Assembly: GCA_017625435.1 (NCBI GenBank) | Contig: JAGAKX010000059.1 | Span: 1-48,429, forward strand | DNA: 48,429 bases | Origin: Clostridia bacterium | GTDB lineage: Bacteria; Bacillota; Clostridia; Oscillospirales; Acutalibacteraceae | Reading direction: 5' to 3' | Shown here: positions 7,413 to 15,762 of the stretch, piece by piece | Numbering within the stretch: position 1 is the stretch's first letter | Layout of the letters: each line of letters starts with the position of its first letter | The notes under the pieces: model-generated | Databases searched by the model: none | Seen by the model: the letters and a program-made list of their open reading frames with translations, nothing else | Told to the model about the DNA's origin: nothing | Program-made: the position numbers and the translations under genes

Positions 7413-9182
7413 TTAGTTGCAACAGGAGATTTCGTTCTGGTCGGGGAAGGTGCGTCTTTCGATTTTTGCACCGACCGACGTGAGCTTGTCCACGATGCTT
7501 TCATAGCCTCTGTCAATGTAATGGATGTTGCTGATTGCTGTTTCACCCTCAGCGCAAAGTCCTGCAATAATCATTGCGGCGCCTGCTCTCAGGTCGTCTG
7601 CCGTTACGTTTGCTCCGTGAAGAGTTGCAACACCCTCTACGGTTGCCGAGGTATTGGAGGACTCAACGAAGATATCTGCCCCCATTTTCTGAAGCTGATG
7701 GGTGTATTTGAAGCGGTTGCCCCAGATGGCATCCGTAATGTCGCTTCTGCCCTCACAGATTGTAAGAAGTGTGGTGAACTGAGGCTGCATATCCGTGGGG
7801 AAGCCGGGATATGGCTTTGTCCTGAGGTTACATGCCTTGAGAGAGCCATTTGAAATAACTCTTACGGAGTCGCCGCCCTCTTCGACTGTGCAGCCGCAGG
7901 CACGGAGTCTGTCGGTTATTGTATCAAGATGCTGAGGAACCACATTTATTATGGTGATGTCACCACCCGTTGCGGCAGCGGCTACCATATAGGTACCTGC
8001 CTCTATCTGGTCGGGAATAACCTCGTGGGTTATAACCTTGCCCTCAACATACTGAAGCTCGGGCTTGCCGTAGATTTTGATGGTATCCGTTCCTGCACCT
8101 CTGATTGAAGCACCCATACGGTTAAGGAAGTTTGCAAGGTCAACTATATGGGGCTCACGGGCTGCGTTGTTTATGGTGGTGGTGCCCTCTGCAAGGACAG
8201 CTGCCAGCATAAGGTTTACCGTTGCGCCGACGCTTACTGTTGTGAAGGTAAAGGTACTGCCTGTAAGCTCCTCTGCCTTTACGGATACCACGCTGTAGTG
8301 GTCGTTGCGCTTGATGGGAGGGATAACAACGGAATTGTCGGGGCATATTGTTATATTCTCTCCCATTTCGTTGAGAAGAGAAATAAGCTTTACGGTTTTT
8401 TCATCGGTTGCCGCATTCTTTATAACCGTAGCGGAATTTGAGTGAAGAGATGTAAGAATATGGTCTGCGGTTAAGTTTTTTGATTGCTCGTCGAAAATGA
8501 TTTCCGAAGCAAAGTTGAATTCCTCACAGTCGGGCACACAGCCGTCAACGGTGATTATTTTGTCGTCCTCGTCGTACTCAATATCTGCCTTGTTGCCGCT
8601 GCTGAGAATTTTGAGGATATCCTTTATGTGCTCGTCAATGAATGCGTTTTTAATAACTGTTGTGCAGTTTGAGTTTATGGCGGTTATAACCGCATTGAGG
8701 GTTGAAGCAAGGGAGGGGTGCTTAAGGTCAATTTCAAGACTTCCGAGAACCGATGTTGCAGCCCCCAGAGTTTCAAAGGCATCAAGGTGAAAATTGATGG
8801 GACGTCTGCCGCCGAAGTTACAGCCGCCGGGCATTGCAACCTTTGCAAAGCTGAATCTGCCGAGCATCGAGCCGAGAAAATAGTAAGAGGCTCTGAGCTT
8901 TCTTGAGAATTCATAGGGGATTTCCTTTGACTGAACGCCTGTTGTATCAATTTCAAGGGTTCTTCTGTATTTGCCTGTTTTGGTGATTTTAACCTCTGCA
9001 CCGAGGTATCTTAAAATATCAATAATTACGGAGATATCTGCAATGTCGGGCACGTTGTCTATGAAATACTTTGCTTTTATAAGCACCGTTGCGGGAAGAA
9101 TTGCAACTGCGGAGTTTTTTGCACCGCTTATTTCTATTTCGCCGGAAAGACGCTGTTTACCCGTGATAACATATTTTTCCAC
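7413..9182 (-). CDS. murA: Enlarged UDP-N-acetylglucosamine 1-carboxyvinyltransferase (MurA-like) with inserted repeats
   Basis: MurA transfers enolpyruvate from PEP to UDP-GlcNAc, the first committed step of peptidoglycan synthesis in the cytoplasm. Key residues are present: Lys22 in GAKNS, the PEP-binding Cys121 in MPGGCNFG, Asp464 in FPTDMQ and Arg532 in DLRAG. At 589 residues it is about 170 longer than the usual 420. The extra length lies between about 145 and 275 and looks like two more copies of the family's own beta-alpha unit: TTVIKNA (174-180) and ATVIKNA (251-257) mirror the canonical TTTINNA (334-340), and SLASTLNAVITA mirrors SVGATVNLMLAA. The start is GTG at 9182 with AAGGA 9 nt upstream. 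It has its own promoter, leader hairpin and terminator. Confidence 0.88.
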   Translation of the reverse strand: MEKYVITGKQRLSGEIEISGAKNSAVAILPATVLIKAKYFIDNVPDIADISVIIDILRYLGAEVKITKTGKYRRTLEIDTTGVQSKEIPYEFSRKLRASYYFLGSMLGRFSFAKVAMPGGCNFGGRRPINFHLDAFETLGAATSVLGSLEIDLKHPSLASTLNAVITAINSNCTTVIKNAFIDEHIKDILKILSSGNKADIEYDEDDKIITVDGCVPDCEEFNFASEIIFDEQSKNLTADHILTSLHSNSATVIKNAATDEKTVKLISLLNEMGENITICPDNSVVIPPIKRNDHYSVVSVKAEELTGSTFTFTTVSVGATVNLMLAAVLAEGTTTINNAAREPHIVDLANFLNRMGASIRGAGTDTIKIYGKPELQYVEGKVITHEVIPDQIEAGTYMVAAAATGGDITIINVVPQHLDTITDRLRACGCTVEEGGDSVRVISNGSLKACNLRTKPYPGFPTDMQPQFTTLLTICEGRSDITDAIWGNRFKYTHQLQKMGADIFVESSNTSATVEGVATLHGANVTADDLRAGAAMIIAGLCAEGETAISNIHYIDRGYESIVDKLTSVGAKIERRTFPDQNEISCCN

Positions 9183-9240
9183 GAAAGCACATCCTTAAAC
9201 TCTTTATATCTATACAAAAAAGAAAAAATCATAACAGGGC

Positions 9241-9269
9241 CGGGCATTTCCGGTACTCAAAAATGCCCG
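9241..9269 (-). promoter_or_regulatory. Leader hairpin/possible attenuator of the murA-like gene
   Basis: A 9-bp stem CGGGCATTT / AAATGCCCG sits between the promoter and the start codon. On the minus strand it is followed, a few bases later, by a T-rich tract (TTTTTTCTTTTTT). This resembles an intrinsic terminator inside the leader, though the tract is not immediately adjacent. Confidence 0.45.
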
Positions 9270-9280
9270 CACCTGAAAAT

Positions 9281-9309
9281 ATTATAGCATATTTTATAAG
9301 AAAATCAAA
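9281..9309 (-). promoter_or_regulatory. Promoter of the murA-like gene
   Basis: Minus strand -35 TTTGAT (9304-9309), 17-bp spacer, -10 TATAAT (9281-9286), giving a leader of roughly 90 nt before the GTG start. Confidence 0.6.
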
Positions 9310-9363
9310 GCATTTACGGAAAAATATTCCGAATTGATATTTTTTATCAGTATTTTACAAAAT

Positions 9364-11565
9364 TTATAATTCTATTTTGTTTATTCCTATGTTTAATGTA
9401 AAAGTCTTGTCACCGAGTACTGCCACAGCCCTTGTGTTTTCGGGAACGGTGAAGGTATAAAGGTATCCGTTTTCGGTTTTTTCCCAACGGGAAGAAACTC
9501 TGCCGTTTGCGGTATCAATTGATGCCTCTGCAAAGGTAAAGCGGTCGGAAACTATGGGTGAGAAGATAAGCTCGGTAAAGCCGGCAGTCCCTTCCTTCTG
9601 TCTTATACCGCACATTTTTTCGTATATCCAGTCACCGACTGCACCGTAGGCATAGTGGTTGAAGGAGTTCATATCGGGGGTTGCAAAGGTGCCGTCGGGC
9701 TTGTAGCCGTTCCAACGCTCCCACATTGTGGTAGCTCCCTGAGTGATGGGATAGCACCAGGAGGGGAATTCGTCTCTTAAAAGAAGGTCGTAGGCAAGCT
9801 CGTTTTCACCGATATCGGAAAGCACGTGAAGAAGGTAGGGTGTGCCTACAAAGCCCGTTGTAAGGTGGCCTGATTCTCTGACAAGGGCGGTCAGCTGTTC
9901 GGCAAGAGGCTTTTTGTCGTTATAAATACCGAAGTGAAGGGCAAGCACGCAGGCGGTCTGGGTGTTACAGTACATTCTGCCGTTTTCGTCAATAAATCTT
10001 GCAATAAAGGCTTTCTTTATGTTTTTAAGAAGGTTTTTGTAGTACTGACATTCAATGCCCAGAACCTCGGAGGCCTTAATAAGAAGAGAGGTAGAGTAAT
10101 AGAAGAAGGCACAGCCGATGAGGTCCTTTTCCGTGGCACCGCCCACAGCCTCCTTGTCGGGAAGGTCAAGGGCTAACCAGTCTCCGAAGTGCCAATGGCC
10201 CTCATAAAGGTAAGGGTTGGTGGAAATACCCTCGTCGGGCTTCTTCTTGAGAGCCCATTTTCTCATAAAGTCCACCCATTTTTTCATAAGCTGATAGTTT
10301 TCAGCCAGAAGCTCACGGTTTCCGTAGGTAAGGTACATCTGCCAGGGAAGAACTGTTGCAATATCAGCCCAGGCAGAGGAGCCGCCGCCCTCATCGAATC
10401 TTGCGGGGACAAAGGAAGGAACATAGCCCGAGGGCTTCTGCATTGCTCTGAGGTCTCCCATCCATTTCTTAAAGAACTTTTCTACGTTGAAGTTGTAGCT
10501 TGCCACCTTGCAGAAAACCTGAGCGTCACCTGTCCAGCCCAGTCTCTCGTCTCTCTGGGGGCAGTCTGTGGGAACGTCAAGGAAGTTGCCCTTCTGACCC
10601 CATATAATGTTGCGGAAAAGCTGATTTATCATAGGGTCGGAGCAGCTGAAATGTCCCGTTCTTTTCATATCCGAGTGAACGACAATTGCTAAGATTTCGT
10701 CGGGAGAGGAAATTTCCATTCCCTCAATTTTAATATAACGGAAGCCGTAGAAGGTGTAAACGGGCTTTACAAAACGGGATTTGCCGTCTGAAATTACGGT
10801 TAATTTCTGTTTTGCGCTTCTGAGATTCTCCGTGTAAACATTGCCCTCCTTTGTGAGCTTTTCGAAGTGGGTGACAGTAATTCTGTCCCCCTTTTTGCCC
10901 TTTACGTAAAAGGAGAGATAGCCTGTAATTTCCTGACCGAAGTCAATTACGGTGTCACCCTCGGGAGTGATGATAAGCTCCTTGCCGCGGAAGGCTTCCT
11001 GCTCTGTGATGAGCTCACCCTCCTGAGGAATAAGTGTGTCCTTTGTGTAGGGGATGACTGTGACGGGAACGGGCTTTCCGGGTCTGAAATTAAAGTCAAT
11101 TGTTTCGCCGTTATACATGTGATTGTAACGGACCTGATTTTCTGCACTTACCCAGCTTTCATCGGTATAAACCGTTACCTCTTCACCGTTTTCGTAGGTG
11201 ACGGTAAGGGCTGCAATGACAGCCGTTGTGTGAGGAGCTGTTATTTTTGATGAAAGGTCATACCATCTGTGGAAACGCCAGCCGAGCCCCGTGCCAACGG
11301 TAATTGTGTTTTCGGCAGCAATAAGGTCGGTTACATCAAAGGTCTGATACTGAATACGCTTGTTGTAGTCCGTCCAGCCGGGATTGAGTACGGATTCTGT
11401 TACGGGTCTGCCGTTTATTTTACAGTCGTAAACACCGAGTGCGGAAATTTCAAGAACCGCCTTTACGGGGAAGGGCTTCAGACTGAAGCTTTTGATGAAA
11501 TCAACACCCACGTCCTTTTTCTGACGGGAGGGCTTAATCCAGCTTGCATTAAAAATGTTTGTCAT
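9364..11565 (-). CDS. Alpha-L-rhamnosidase, glycoside hydrolase family 78
   Basis: A 733-residue enzyme releasing terminal alpha-L-rhamnose from rhamnosylated plant compounds or pectic side chains, with inversion at an (alpha/alpha)6 barrel. Seen: an N-terminal beta-sandwich (GVYDCKINGRPV, LNPGWTDYNKRIQYQTFDVTDL), then the family signature around residue 330-345, DCPQRDERLGWTGDAQ, whose Asp/Arg/Asp/Glu cluster binds the rhamnose. WERWNGYKPDGTF and FNHYAYGAVGDW lie in the later barrel, with a C-terminal beta domain (VSSRWEKTENGYLYTFTVPE). There is no signal peptide, so it is probably cytoplasmic and acts on imported oligosaccharides or glycosides. AAGGAG lies 9 nt before the ATG. It is somewhat shorter than many GH78 enzymes. 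No transporter lies beside it. Confidence 0.93.
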   Translation of the reverse strand: MTNIFNASWIKPSRQKKDVGVDFIKSFSLKPFPVKAVLEISALGVYDCKINGRPVTESVLNPGWTDYNKRIQYQTFDVTDLIAAENTITVGTGLGWRFHRWYDLSSKITAPHTTAVIAALTVTYENGEEVTVYTDESWVSAENQVRYNHMYNGETIDFNFRPGKPVPVTVIPYTKDTLIPQEGELITEQEAFRGKELIITPEGDTVIDFGQEITGYLSFYVKGKKGDRITVTHFEKLTKEGNVYTENLRSAKQKLTVISDGKSRFVKPVYTFYGFRYIKIEGMEISSPDEILAIVVHSDMKRTGHFSCSDPMINQLFRNIIWGQKGNFLDVPTDCPQRDERLGWTGDAQVFCKVASYNFNVEKFFKKWMGDLRAMQKPSGYVPSFVPARFDEGGGSSAWADIATVLPWQMYLTYGNRELLAENYQLMKKWVDFMRKWALKKKPDEGISTNPYLYEGHWHFGDWLALDLPDKEAVGGATEKDLIGCAFFYYSTSLLIKASEVLGIECQYYKNLLKNIKKAFIARFIDENGRMYCNTQTACVLALHFGIYNDKKPLAEQLTALVRESGHLTTGFVGTPYLLHVLSDIGENELAYDLLLRDEFPSWCYPITQGATTMWERWNGYKPDGTFATPDMNSFNHYAYGAVGDWIYEKMCGIRQKEGTAGFTELIFSPIVSDRFTFAEASIDTANGRVSSRWEKTENGYLYTFTVPENTRAVAVLGDKTFTLNIGINKIEL

Positions 11566-11620
11566 AGCGGTATGCTCCTTTATGTGATGTATATTGTTTT
11601 TGTTGCTGAGAGGCAGTCAT

Positions 11621-11769
11621 TGTAGGGGACGGCGTCCTCGACGTCCCGTTTTCGGTAAAATAAATTGTTTATGTTTTGACCCGTGGTATATAGAGCTGTG
11701 CCTCTTGTAAAATTCTTTACATAAATCAAAATAACTTCTGCGGGATGTCGGGGACGCCATCCCCTACAA
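11621..11769. repeat. Family II repeat, copy 2 (149 bp)
   Basis: The end palindromes TGTAGGGGACGGCGTCCTCG and GACGCCATCCCCTACAA are in inverted order. The interior holds TTTTCGGTAAAATAAATTG and the conserved motif in reverse (GTGCCTCTT). A hairpin TTTTCG-TTC-CGAAAA follows at about 11771-11786. Confidence 0.8.
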
Positions 11770-11794
11770 AAGTTTTCGTTCCGAAAATTTTTAC

Positions 11795-11845
11795 TTCTTC
11801 ACTTTTCACTCTTCACTTGCCGAAGGCACTGACCCCTCCCCTACG
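11795..11845. repeat. Family III repeat fragment plus family I remnant
   Basis: CTTCTTCACTTTTCACTCTTC (family III) is followed by CTGACCCCTCCCCTACG, a bare right end of family I. Both lie just beyond the stop of recG. Confidence 0.5.
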
Positions 11846-11857
11846 CTAAAAAGGGGA

Positions 11858-13897
11858 TTATGATATATCGGCGAAAAGTGCCGAGATTTTTTTCTTCAAA
11901 TGACTGTTTTCGGGGGAGGATAACAGGGGATCCTTTTTTAGTATAGCCTCCGCCTCGTCACGGGCGGCATAGAGAATACGGGAATCCGTCATAAGAGAGG
12001 CTATTTTAAGAGTTGGAAGACCGCTTTGCCTTGAACCGAAGAAATCTCCGGGACCGCGCATTTTAAGGTCCTCTTCCGAAATTACAAAGCCGTCATTGGT
12101 TCTGCACATAATTTCAAAGCGCTTTAGCGTGTCCTCGTTTTTGGTATCGCTGACTAAAATACAATGGGACTCCTCCTTGCCTCTGCCCACACGTCCTCTT
12201 AACTGATGAAGCTGTGAAAGACCGAAGCGCTCGGCATTTTCTATGACGATTACGTTTGCCTCGGGCACGTCAATGCCCACTTCAATTACTACGGTGCAGA
12301 TAAGAACATCAATGTCACCCTGCTTGAAGGCGGTCATCATTTCGTCCTTATCCTTCTGCTTCATTTTGCCGTGAAGAAGTCCGCACTTTATGTCGGAGAA
12401 TACCGTTTCCGACAAAAGCTTATAGTATTCCTCTGCGGATTTAAGGTCAAAGTCAGCTTCCTCGTTTTCCTCTACCATAGGGCAGACGATATAACAGCGG
12501 TTGCCCTTTTTTACTTCCTTTTTTATGAAGGAATAGAGTCTTTCGTGGTAATGAGAGGTAACAGAGTAGGTTTTTACCTCTTTTCTGCCCTTGGGCTTTT
12601 CGTCAAGAATTGAAATTGAAAGGTCGCCGTAGATAATAAGGGACAGAGTGCGGGGAATGGGTGTGGCACTCATAACAAGCACGTGGGGGGAATTGCCCTT
12701 TTCACGGAGAGCTGCTCTCTGATTCACACCGAAGCGGTGCTGTTCGTCCGTAATTACAAGACCGAGGCTCTTGAAATGCGTGTCGTCGGTAATTACCGCG
12801 TGGGTGCCGATGATGATATGGGCTTCTCCCGACAGAATCTGCTCTTTTATTATTTTTTTGTTTTTCCCGGTGGTGCTTCCCGTGAGAAGCACGGTATTTA
12901 TGCCCGTACCCTCCAAAAATTTCCCGAAGGTTTCAAAGTGCTGACGGGCGAGGACCTCTGTGGGTGCCATCAGCACGCATTGGTATGAATTTCTGACTGC
13001 CGTATACATAAGAGCGGCGGCAACTGCGGTTTTACCGGAGCCTACGTCTCCCTGCAGAAGTCTTCTCATGGGGGAGTGCATTTTCATATCACGGATACAC
13101 TCATTTATTGCACGGCGCTGTGCGTTTGTGGGGGAGAAGGGAAGACGGCTTATGAATTCCTCCGAAAAGTCTTCTTTTATGACAAATTCGGTTTTTTCCT
13201 CTTCTTTACTGCCGGCCGAAAGAATGCCCAGCTGAAGTATCAGAAGCTCCTCGTAAATCAGGCGTCTTCGGGCCTGCTTTATCTCGTTTTCGTTTTCGGG
13301 GAAGTGAATCATACGAAGTGAATCGTAATATGACGGGAGCTTGTATTTTAATATCTGCTCCTGCGGTAAGGTTTCCTTCAGCTGACCGCGGAAGGTCTCA
13401 AGGGCGGTTTTTACGGCCTTTCCTATTGCTCTCGAATTGAGGTCTGCGGTCTGTCTGTAAACGGGGTGAAGGTATTCTCCCGTTTCCGCTTTCATATATC
13501 GGGGGGAAAGCATCTCCTTTCCGCCCATATCGTTTATTTTTATTTTGCCGTAAAATATGAACTCCTGACCCTCTTTAAGGTCCTGAGAAACAAAGCGGTT
13601 ATTGAAAAAGGTAAGATGGATTATACCCCTGCCGTCGGTGGCTGAGGAGCGGTACATAAGCTTGCCGTTCCTCGTCTTCACGGGGACGGGTCTTGCTATC
13701 ATAATGCCCTTTACGGCTGCGGTTTCGTTTTCCTCGGCATCCGTTATCGGGGTGATATTTTTCCAGTCCTCGTAGCCTCTCGGGTAAAAGGAAAGAAGGT
13801 CACCGACGGTCAGAATGCCCAGCTTCCGGAAGCTTTCAGCTCTTTTATCACCGATACCTTTAAGGAAACGGATGTCTGTTGTTTTTATGTCGTTCAT
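11858..13897 (-). CDS. recG: ATP-dependent DNA helicase RecG
   Basis: A 679-residue monomeric superfamily 2 helicase that remodels stalled forks and Holliday junctions. An N-terminal wedge/OB domain begins with a helix-hairpin-helix-like stretch (IRFLKGIGDKRAESFRKLGI). Helicase motifs follow: Walker A GDVGSGKTAVAAAL, APTEVLARQHFETF, motif II TDEQHRFG (DEQH box), motif III MSATPIPRTL, and LLHGKMKQKDKDEMM, GIDVPEANVIVIENAERFG and QLRGRVGRG (motif VI). The C-terminal GPGDFFGSRQSGLP matches the RecG wedge-contact segment. Length is normal. AAGGAG precedes the ATG. It is divergent from the membrane-protein gene at 13940. Confidence 0.97.
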   Translation of the reverse strand: MNDIKTTDIRFLKGIGDKRAESFRKLGILTVGDLLSFYPRGYEDWKNITPITDAEENETAAVKGIMIARPVPVKTRNGKLMYRSSATDGRGIIHLTFFNNRFVSQDLKEGQEFIFYGKIKINDMGGKEMLSPRYMKAETGEYLHPVYRQTADLNSRAIGKAVKTALETFRGQLKETLPQEQILKYKLPSYYDSLRMIHFPENENEIKQARRRLIYEELLILQLGILSAGSKEEEKTEFVIKEDFSEEFISRLPFSPTNAQRRAINECIRDMKMHSPMRRLLQGDVGSGKTAVAAALMYTAVRNSYQCVLMAPTEVLARQHFETFGKFLEGTGINTVLLTGSTTGKNKKIIKEQILSGEAHIIIGTHAVITDDTHFKSLGLVITDEQHRFGVNQRAALREKGNSPHVLVMSATPIPRTLSLIIYGDLSISILDEKPKGRKEVKTYSVTSHYHERLYSFIKKEVKKGNRCYIVCPMVEENEEADFDLKSAEEYYKLLSETVFSDIKCGLLHGKMKQKDKDEMMTAFKQGDIDVLICTVVIEVGIDVPEANVIVIENAERFGLSQLHQLRGRVGRGKEESHCILVSDTKNEDTLKRFEIMCRTNDGFVISEEDLKMRGPGDFFGSRQSGLPTLKIASLMTDSRILYAARDEAEAILKKDPLLSSPENSHLKKKISALFADIS

Positions 13898-13939
13898 AAT
13901 CTGTCTCCTTTCGGGAATACTTTTTTAAGAGGTGAGAGG

Positions 13940-14656
13940 ATGCGGGAAATAAGATTAAGAGCAGAGTATATTATACTGAAGCACAAAAGGGAATTACGCC
14001 GTGAAACACTTCTTATGCGGATGATAATTCCCGGGATTTTTGTGTGCCTGGGGGCAGGTGCTTCCGCTTTTTTCGGAAACGGAGTGCTTTTACTGCCGTC
14101 GGCTGCCGGGGTGTGCCTTCTTTTATATTTTTACTTTGCCCAAAGGCTTTTTCTTACGGGGAGATACATTTTCCTTTCAGGGGAAAGGGGAGAGGTGCCC
14201 TTAATCAGATTTTCTTCGGTTATGCGCTTTGCCCTGTTCAGGATAACAGCAGGGACCCGGAAGCTTTTGCGGCTCAGTTTTTTTCTTCTGCCCTCGAGGC
14301 TTATTCTTGTAATAATTTACAGAACTCTTTATGAAACGGGAAACATTCAGCGTGTGATGCTGCTGACCCTTATATCGGCATTTATTGTGCTTACTGCCGT
14401 GGGGCTTTTTTTCAGCTTTTATCTGTCGGGAAGGTATTATATCTCCGACCTGCTTTTTATAAGATGCCAAAGGCAGAAGCCTTCCGAAATAATGAAGAAT
14501 TCGGCACTTCTGACCACGGACAGCCTCAGGGAAATTATGCTTTTCAGAATAAGAAATCTCTTTTCAAGGGGCGGTGTGACGGGGAAAATGCGGTGTGCGA
14601 TTTTCTCACGGGATCTGTTTTCGGACAGAAAATTCTATAAAAACTATGGCTTATAA
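13940..14656 (+). CDS. Polytopic membrane protein of unknown function
   Basis: A 238-residue Arg-rich protein with about four predicted membrane segments: MIIPGIFVCLGAGASAFF, a Leu-rich stretch through LLLYFYFAQRLFL, LILVIIYRTLY and LLTLISAFIVLTAVGLFF. Basic clusters at both ends (MREIRLRAEYIILKHKRELRR; RKFYKNYGL) suggest cytoplasmic termini. GAGGTG lies just before the ATG. It is divergent from recG, and its last bases overlap the convergent amidohydrolase gene by 6 bp. No family recognised. Confidence 0.65.
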   Translation: MREIRLRAEYIILKHKRELRRETLLMRMIIPGIFVCLGAGASAFFGNGVLLLPSAAGVCLLLYFYFAQRLFLTGRYIFLSGERGEVPLIRFSSVMRFALFRITAGTRKLLRLSFFLLPSRLILVIIYRTLYETGNIQRVMLLTLISAFIVLTAVGLFFSFYLSGRYYISDLLFIRCQRQKPSEIMKNSALLTTDSLREIMLFRIRNLFSRGGVTGKMRCAIFSRDLFSDRKFYKNYGL

Positions 14657-15472
14657 TCCCAGAGCATTTTTGAGATTAAGACCCAGAATGCCGTCCTTTG
14701 CTTCCTCGGGGATGTCGAGATTTTCGATTCTTTCAATTGCCTTTTTTATGTAATCGGCTTTATTGTAGGGGAAGTCGAGACCGAAAATGCTTCTTGTGTT
14801 TCCCGTCTGATGAATGACGGTGCGAAGCTCCTCGTCGGAAAGAGACCAGGCTCCCTGAAGACCGTTTTCACTCATTGCGACGGTTGTCCAACCGGCAAAA
14901 ACCGTGTCCTCCTTTGAATTTCTGACGCTGTTGCACATAACTGCCAGAGCTTCACGGAAGAAGTGGTAGCCGCCTATGTGCTCCATACTGAATTTCAGTT
15001 CGGGGTAGCACCAGGCAACCTCATCGAATAAAAGAAGACTGTAGTCCTTTATGGGGTGCCAATGAAGACCTGTGTGGAAGGAGAGGAAAAGTCCCTCTCT
15101 TTCCGCTTTTTTATATACGCGCTGAGACTTGAAGGACATTACGTTTTCCCCCTGAAAGGCAGGGTGGATTTTTATACCCTTGAAGCCGTAGGATATCATT
15201 TTGTCTATCTGATAATCAACGTCATCATCCTCGAAATCAACGGTGCCGAAGCCGATTAAGGACGGGTCGTCCTTGATTTCATTGTAAAGCCAGTCAAGTC
15301 TGTCCCCGGGAAGTCCCGAGCGTGCAAACTGATCCTTGAAGCAGGTGAAGCAGACAGCCTTTTCAATGCCCGTTTCAGCCATTAATTCCTTAAGCTCCGG
15401 GACGGATGCTCCTTTTTTTGATTTTTCGGGAAAAACGTGTGCGTGATTTGCCCAGACTGTGCGGTTGCTCAT
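14651..15472 (-). CDS. Metal-dependent amidohydrolase (TIM-barrel, amidohydrolase-2 type)
   Basis: A 273-residue protein starting at the ATG at 15472 (MSNRTVWANHAHVFP), with AAAGGA 9 nt upstream. A longer reading frame runs into the repeat upstream and is unlikely to be translated. The N-terminal His-x-His (NHAHVFP), GIKIHPAFQG, SFHTGLHWH, EHIGGYHFF and the late Asp in FGLDFP are the expected metal-ligand and barrel-end positions of the family. Relatives hydrolyse or decarboxylate small carboxylic acids and lactones; the substrate here cannot be told. The 3' end overlaps the convergent membrane-protein gene by 6 bp. Confidence 0.8.
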   Translation of the reverse strand: MSNRTVWANHAHVFPEKSKKGASVPELKELMAETGIEKAVCFTCFKDQFARSGLPGDRLDWLYNEIKDDPSLIGFGTVDFEDDDVDYQIDKMISYGFKGIKIHPAFQGENVMSFKSQRVYKKAEREGLFLSFHTGLHWHPIKDYSLLLFDEVAWCYPELKFSMEHIGGYHFFREALAVMCNSVRNSKEDTVFAGWTTVAMSENGLQGAWSLSDEELRTVIHQTGNTRSIFGLDFPYNKADYIKKAIERIENLDIPEEAKDGILGLNLKNALGL

Positions 15473-15526
15473 AGTTATCATCCTTTCTGTAACTCGTAAT
15501 TCAGAGATGTAATTTATCTTATGTAC

Positions 15527-15738
15527 CGTAGGGGAGGGGTCTCCCCTCCCGTTTTTATAACTTTTGTAACTTTCATTTGTGAAAAAATACAACCCTTTTG
15601 AACGGGCGGGATATCCCTCAGAAACATAGTCGTCTTGCTTCCCTTGGGGCGGTCGCAATACTCCTTGTTTCTTCACCTCATTCGCGTGCCTTCATCTGTC
15701 CCCGACAGCGGCACTCTCATTCGCCCCCGCCCCTACCG
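15527..15738. repeat. Family I repeat, copy 4, interrupted by foreign sequence
   Basis: The left palindrome (GTAGGGGAGGGGTCTCCCCT) and interior (ATAACTTTTGTAACTTTC, ACAACCC) are intact, but the right end CCCCGCCCCTACCG appears only at 15724-15738. About 120 bp of sequence unlike the other repeats lies in between. Confidence 0.65.
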
Positions 15739-15762
15739 TACTTTATTCGCCGGATTCCGGTA

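Noticed and set aside
13940..14656. Minus-strand frame opposite the membrane protein as the real gene
   Set aside because: It is short and Lys-rich with no start signals, while the plus-strand product has four clear hydrophobic segments and a ribosome binding site.
15473..15676. N-terminal extension of the amidohydrolase
   Set aside because: The extra frame runs through family I repeat DNA and lacks homology; the ATG at 15472 has a good ribosome binding site.
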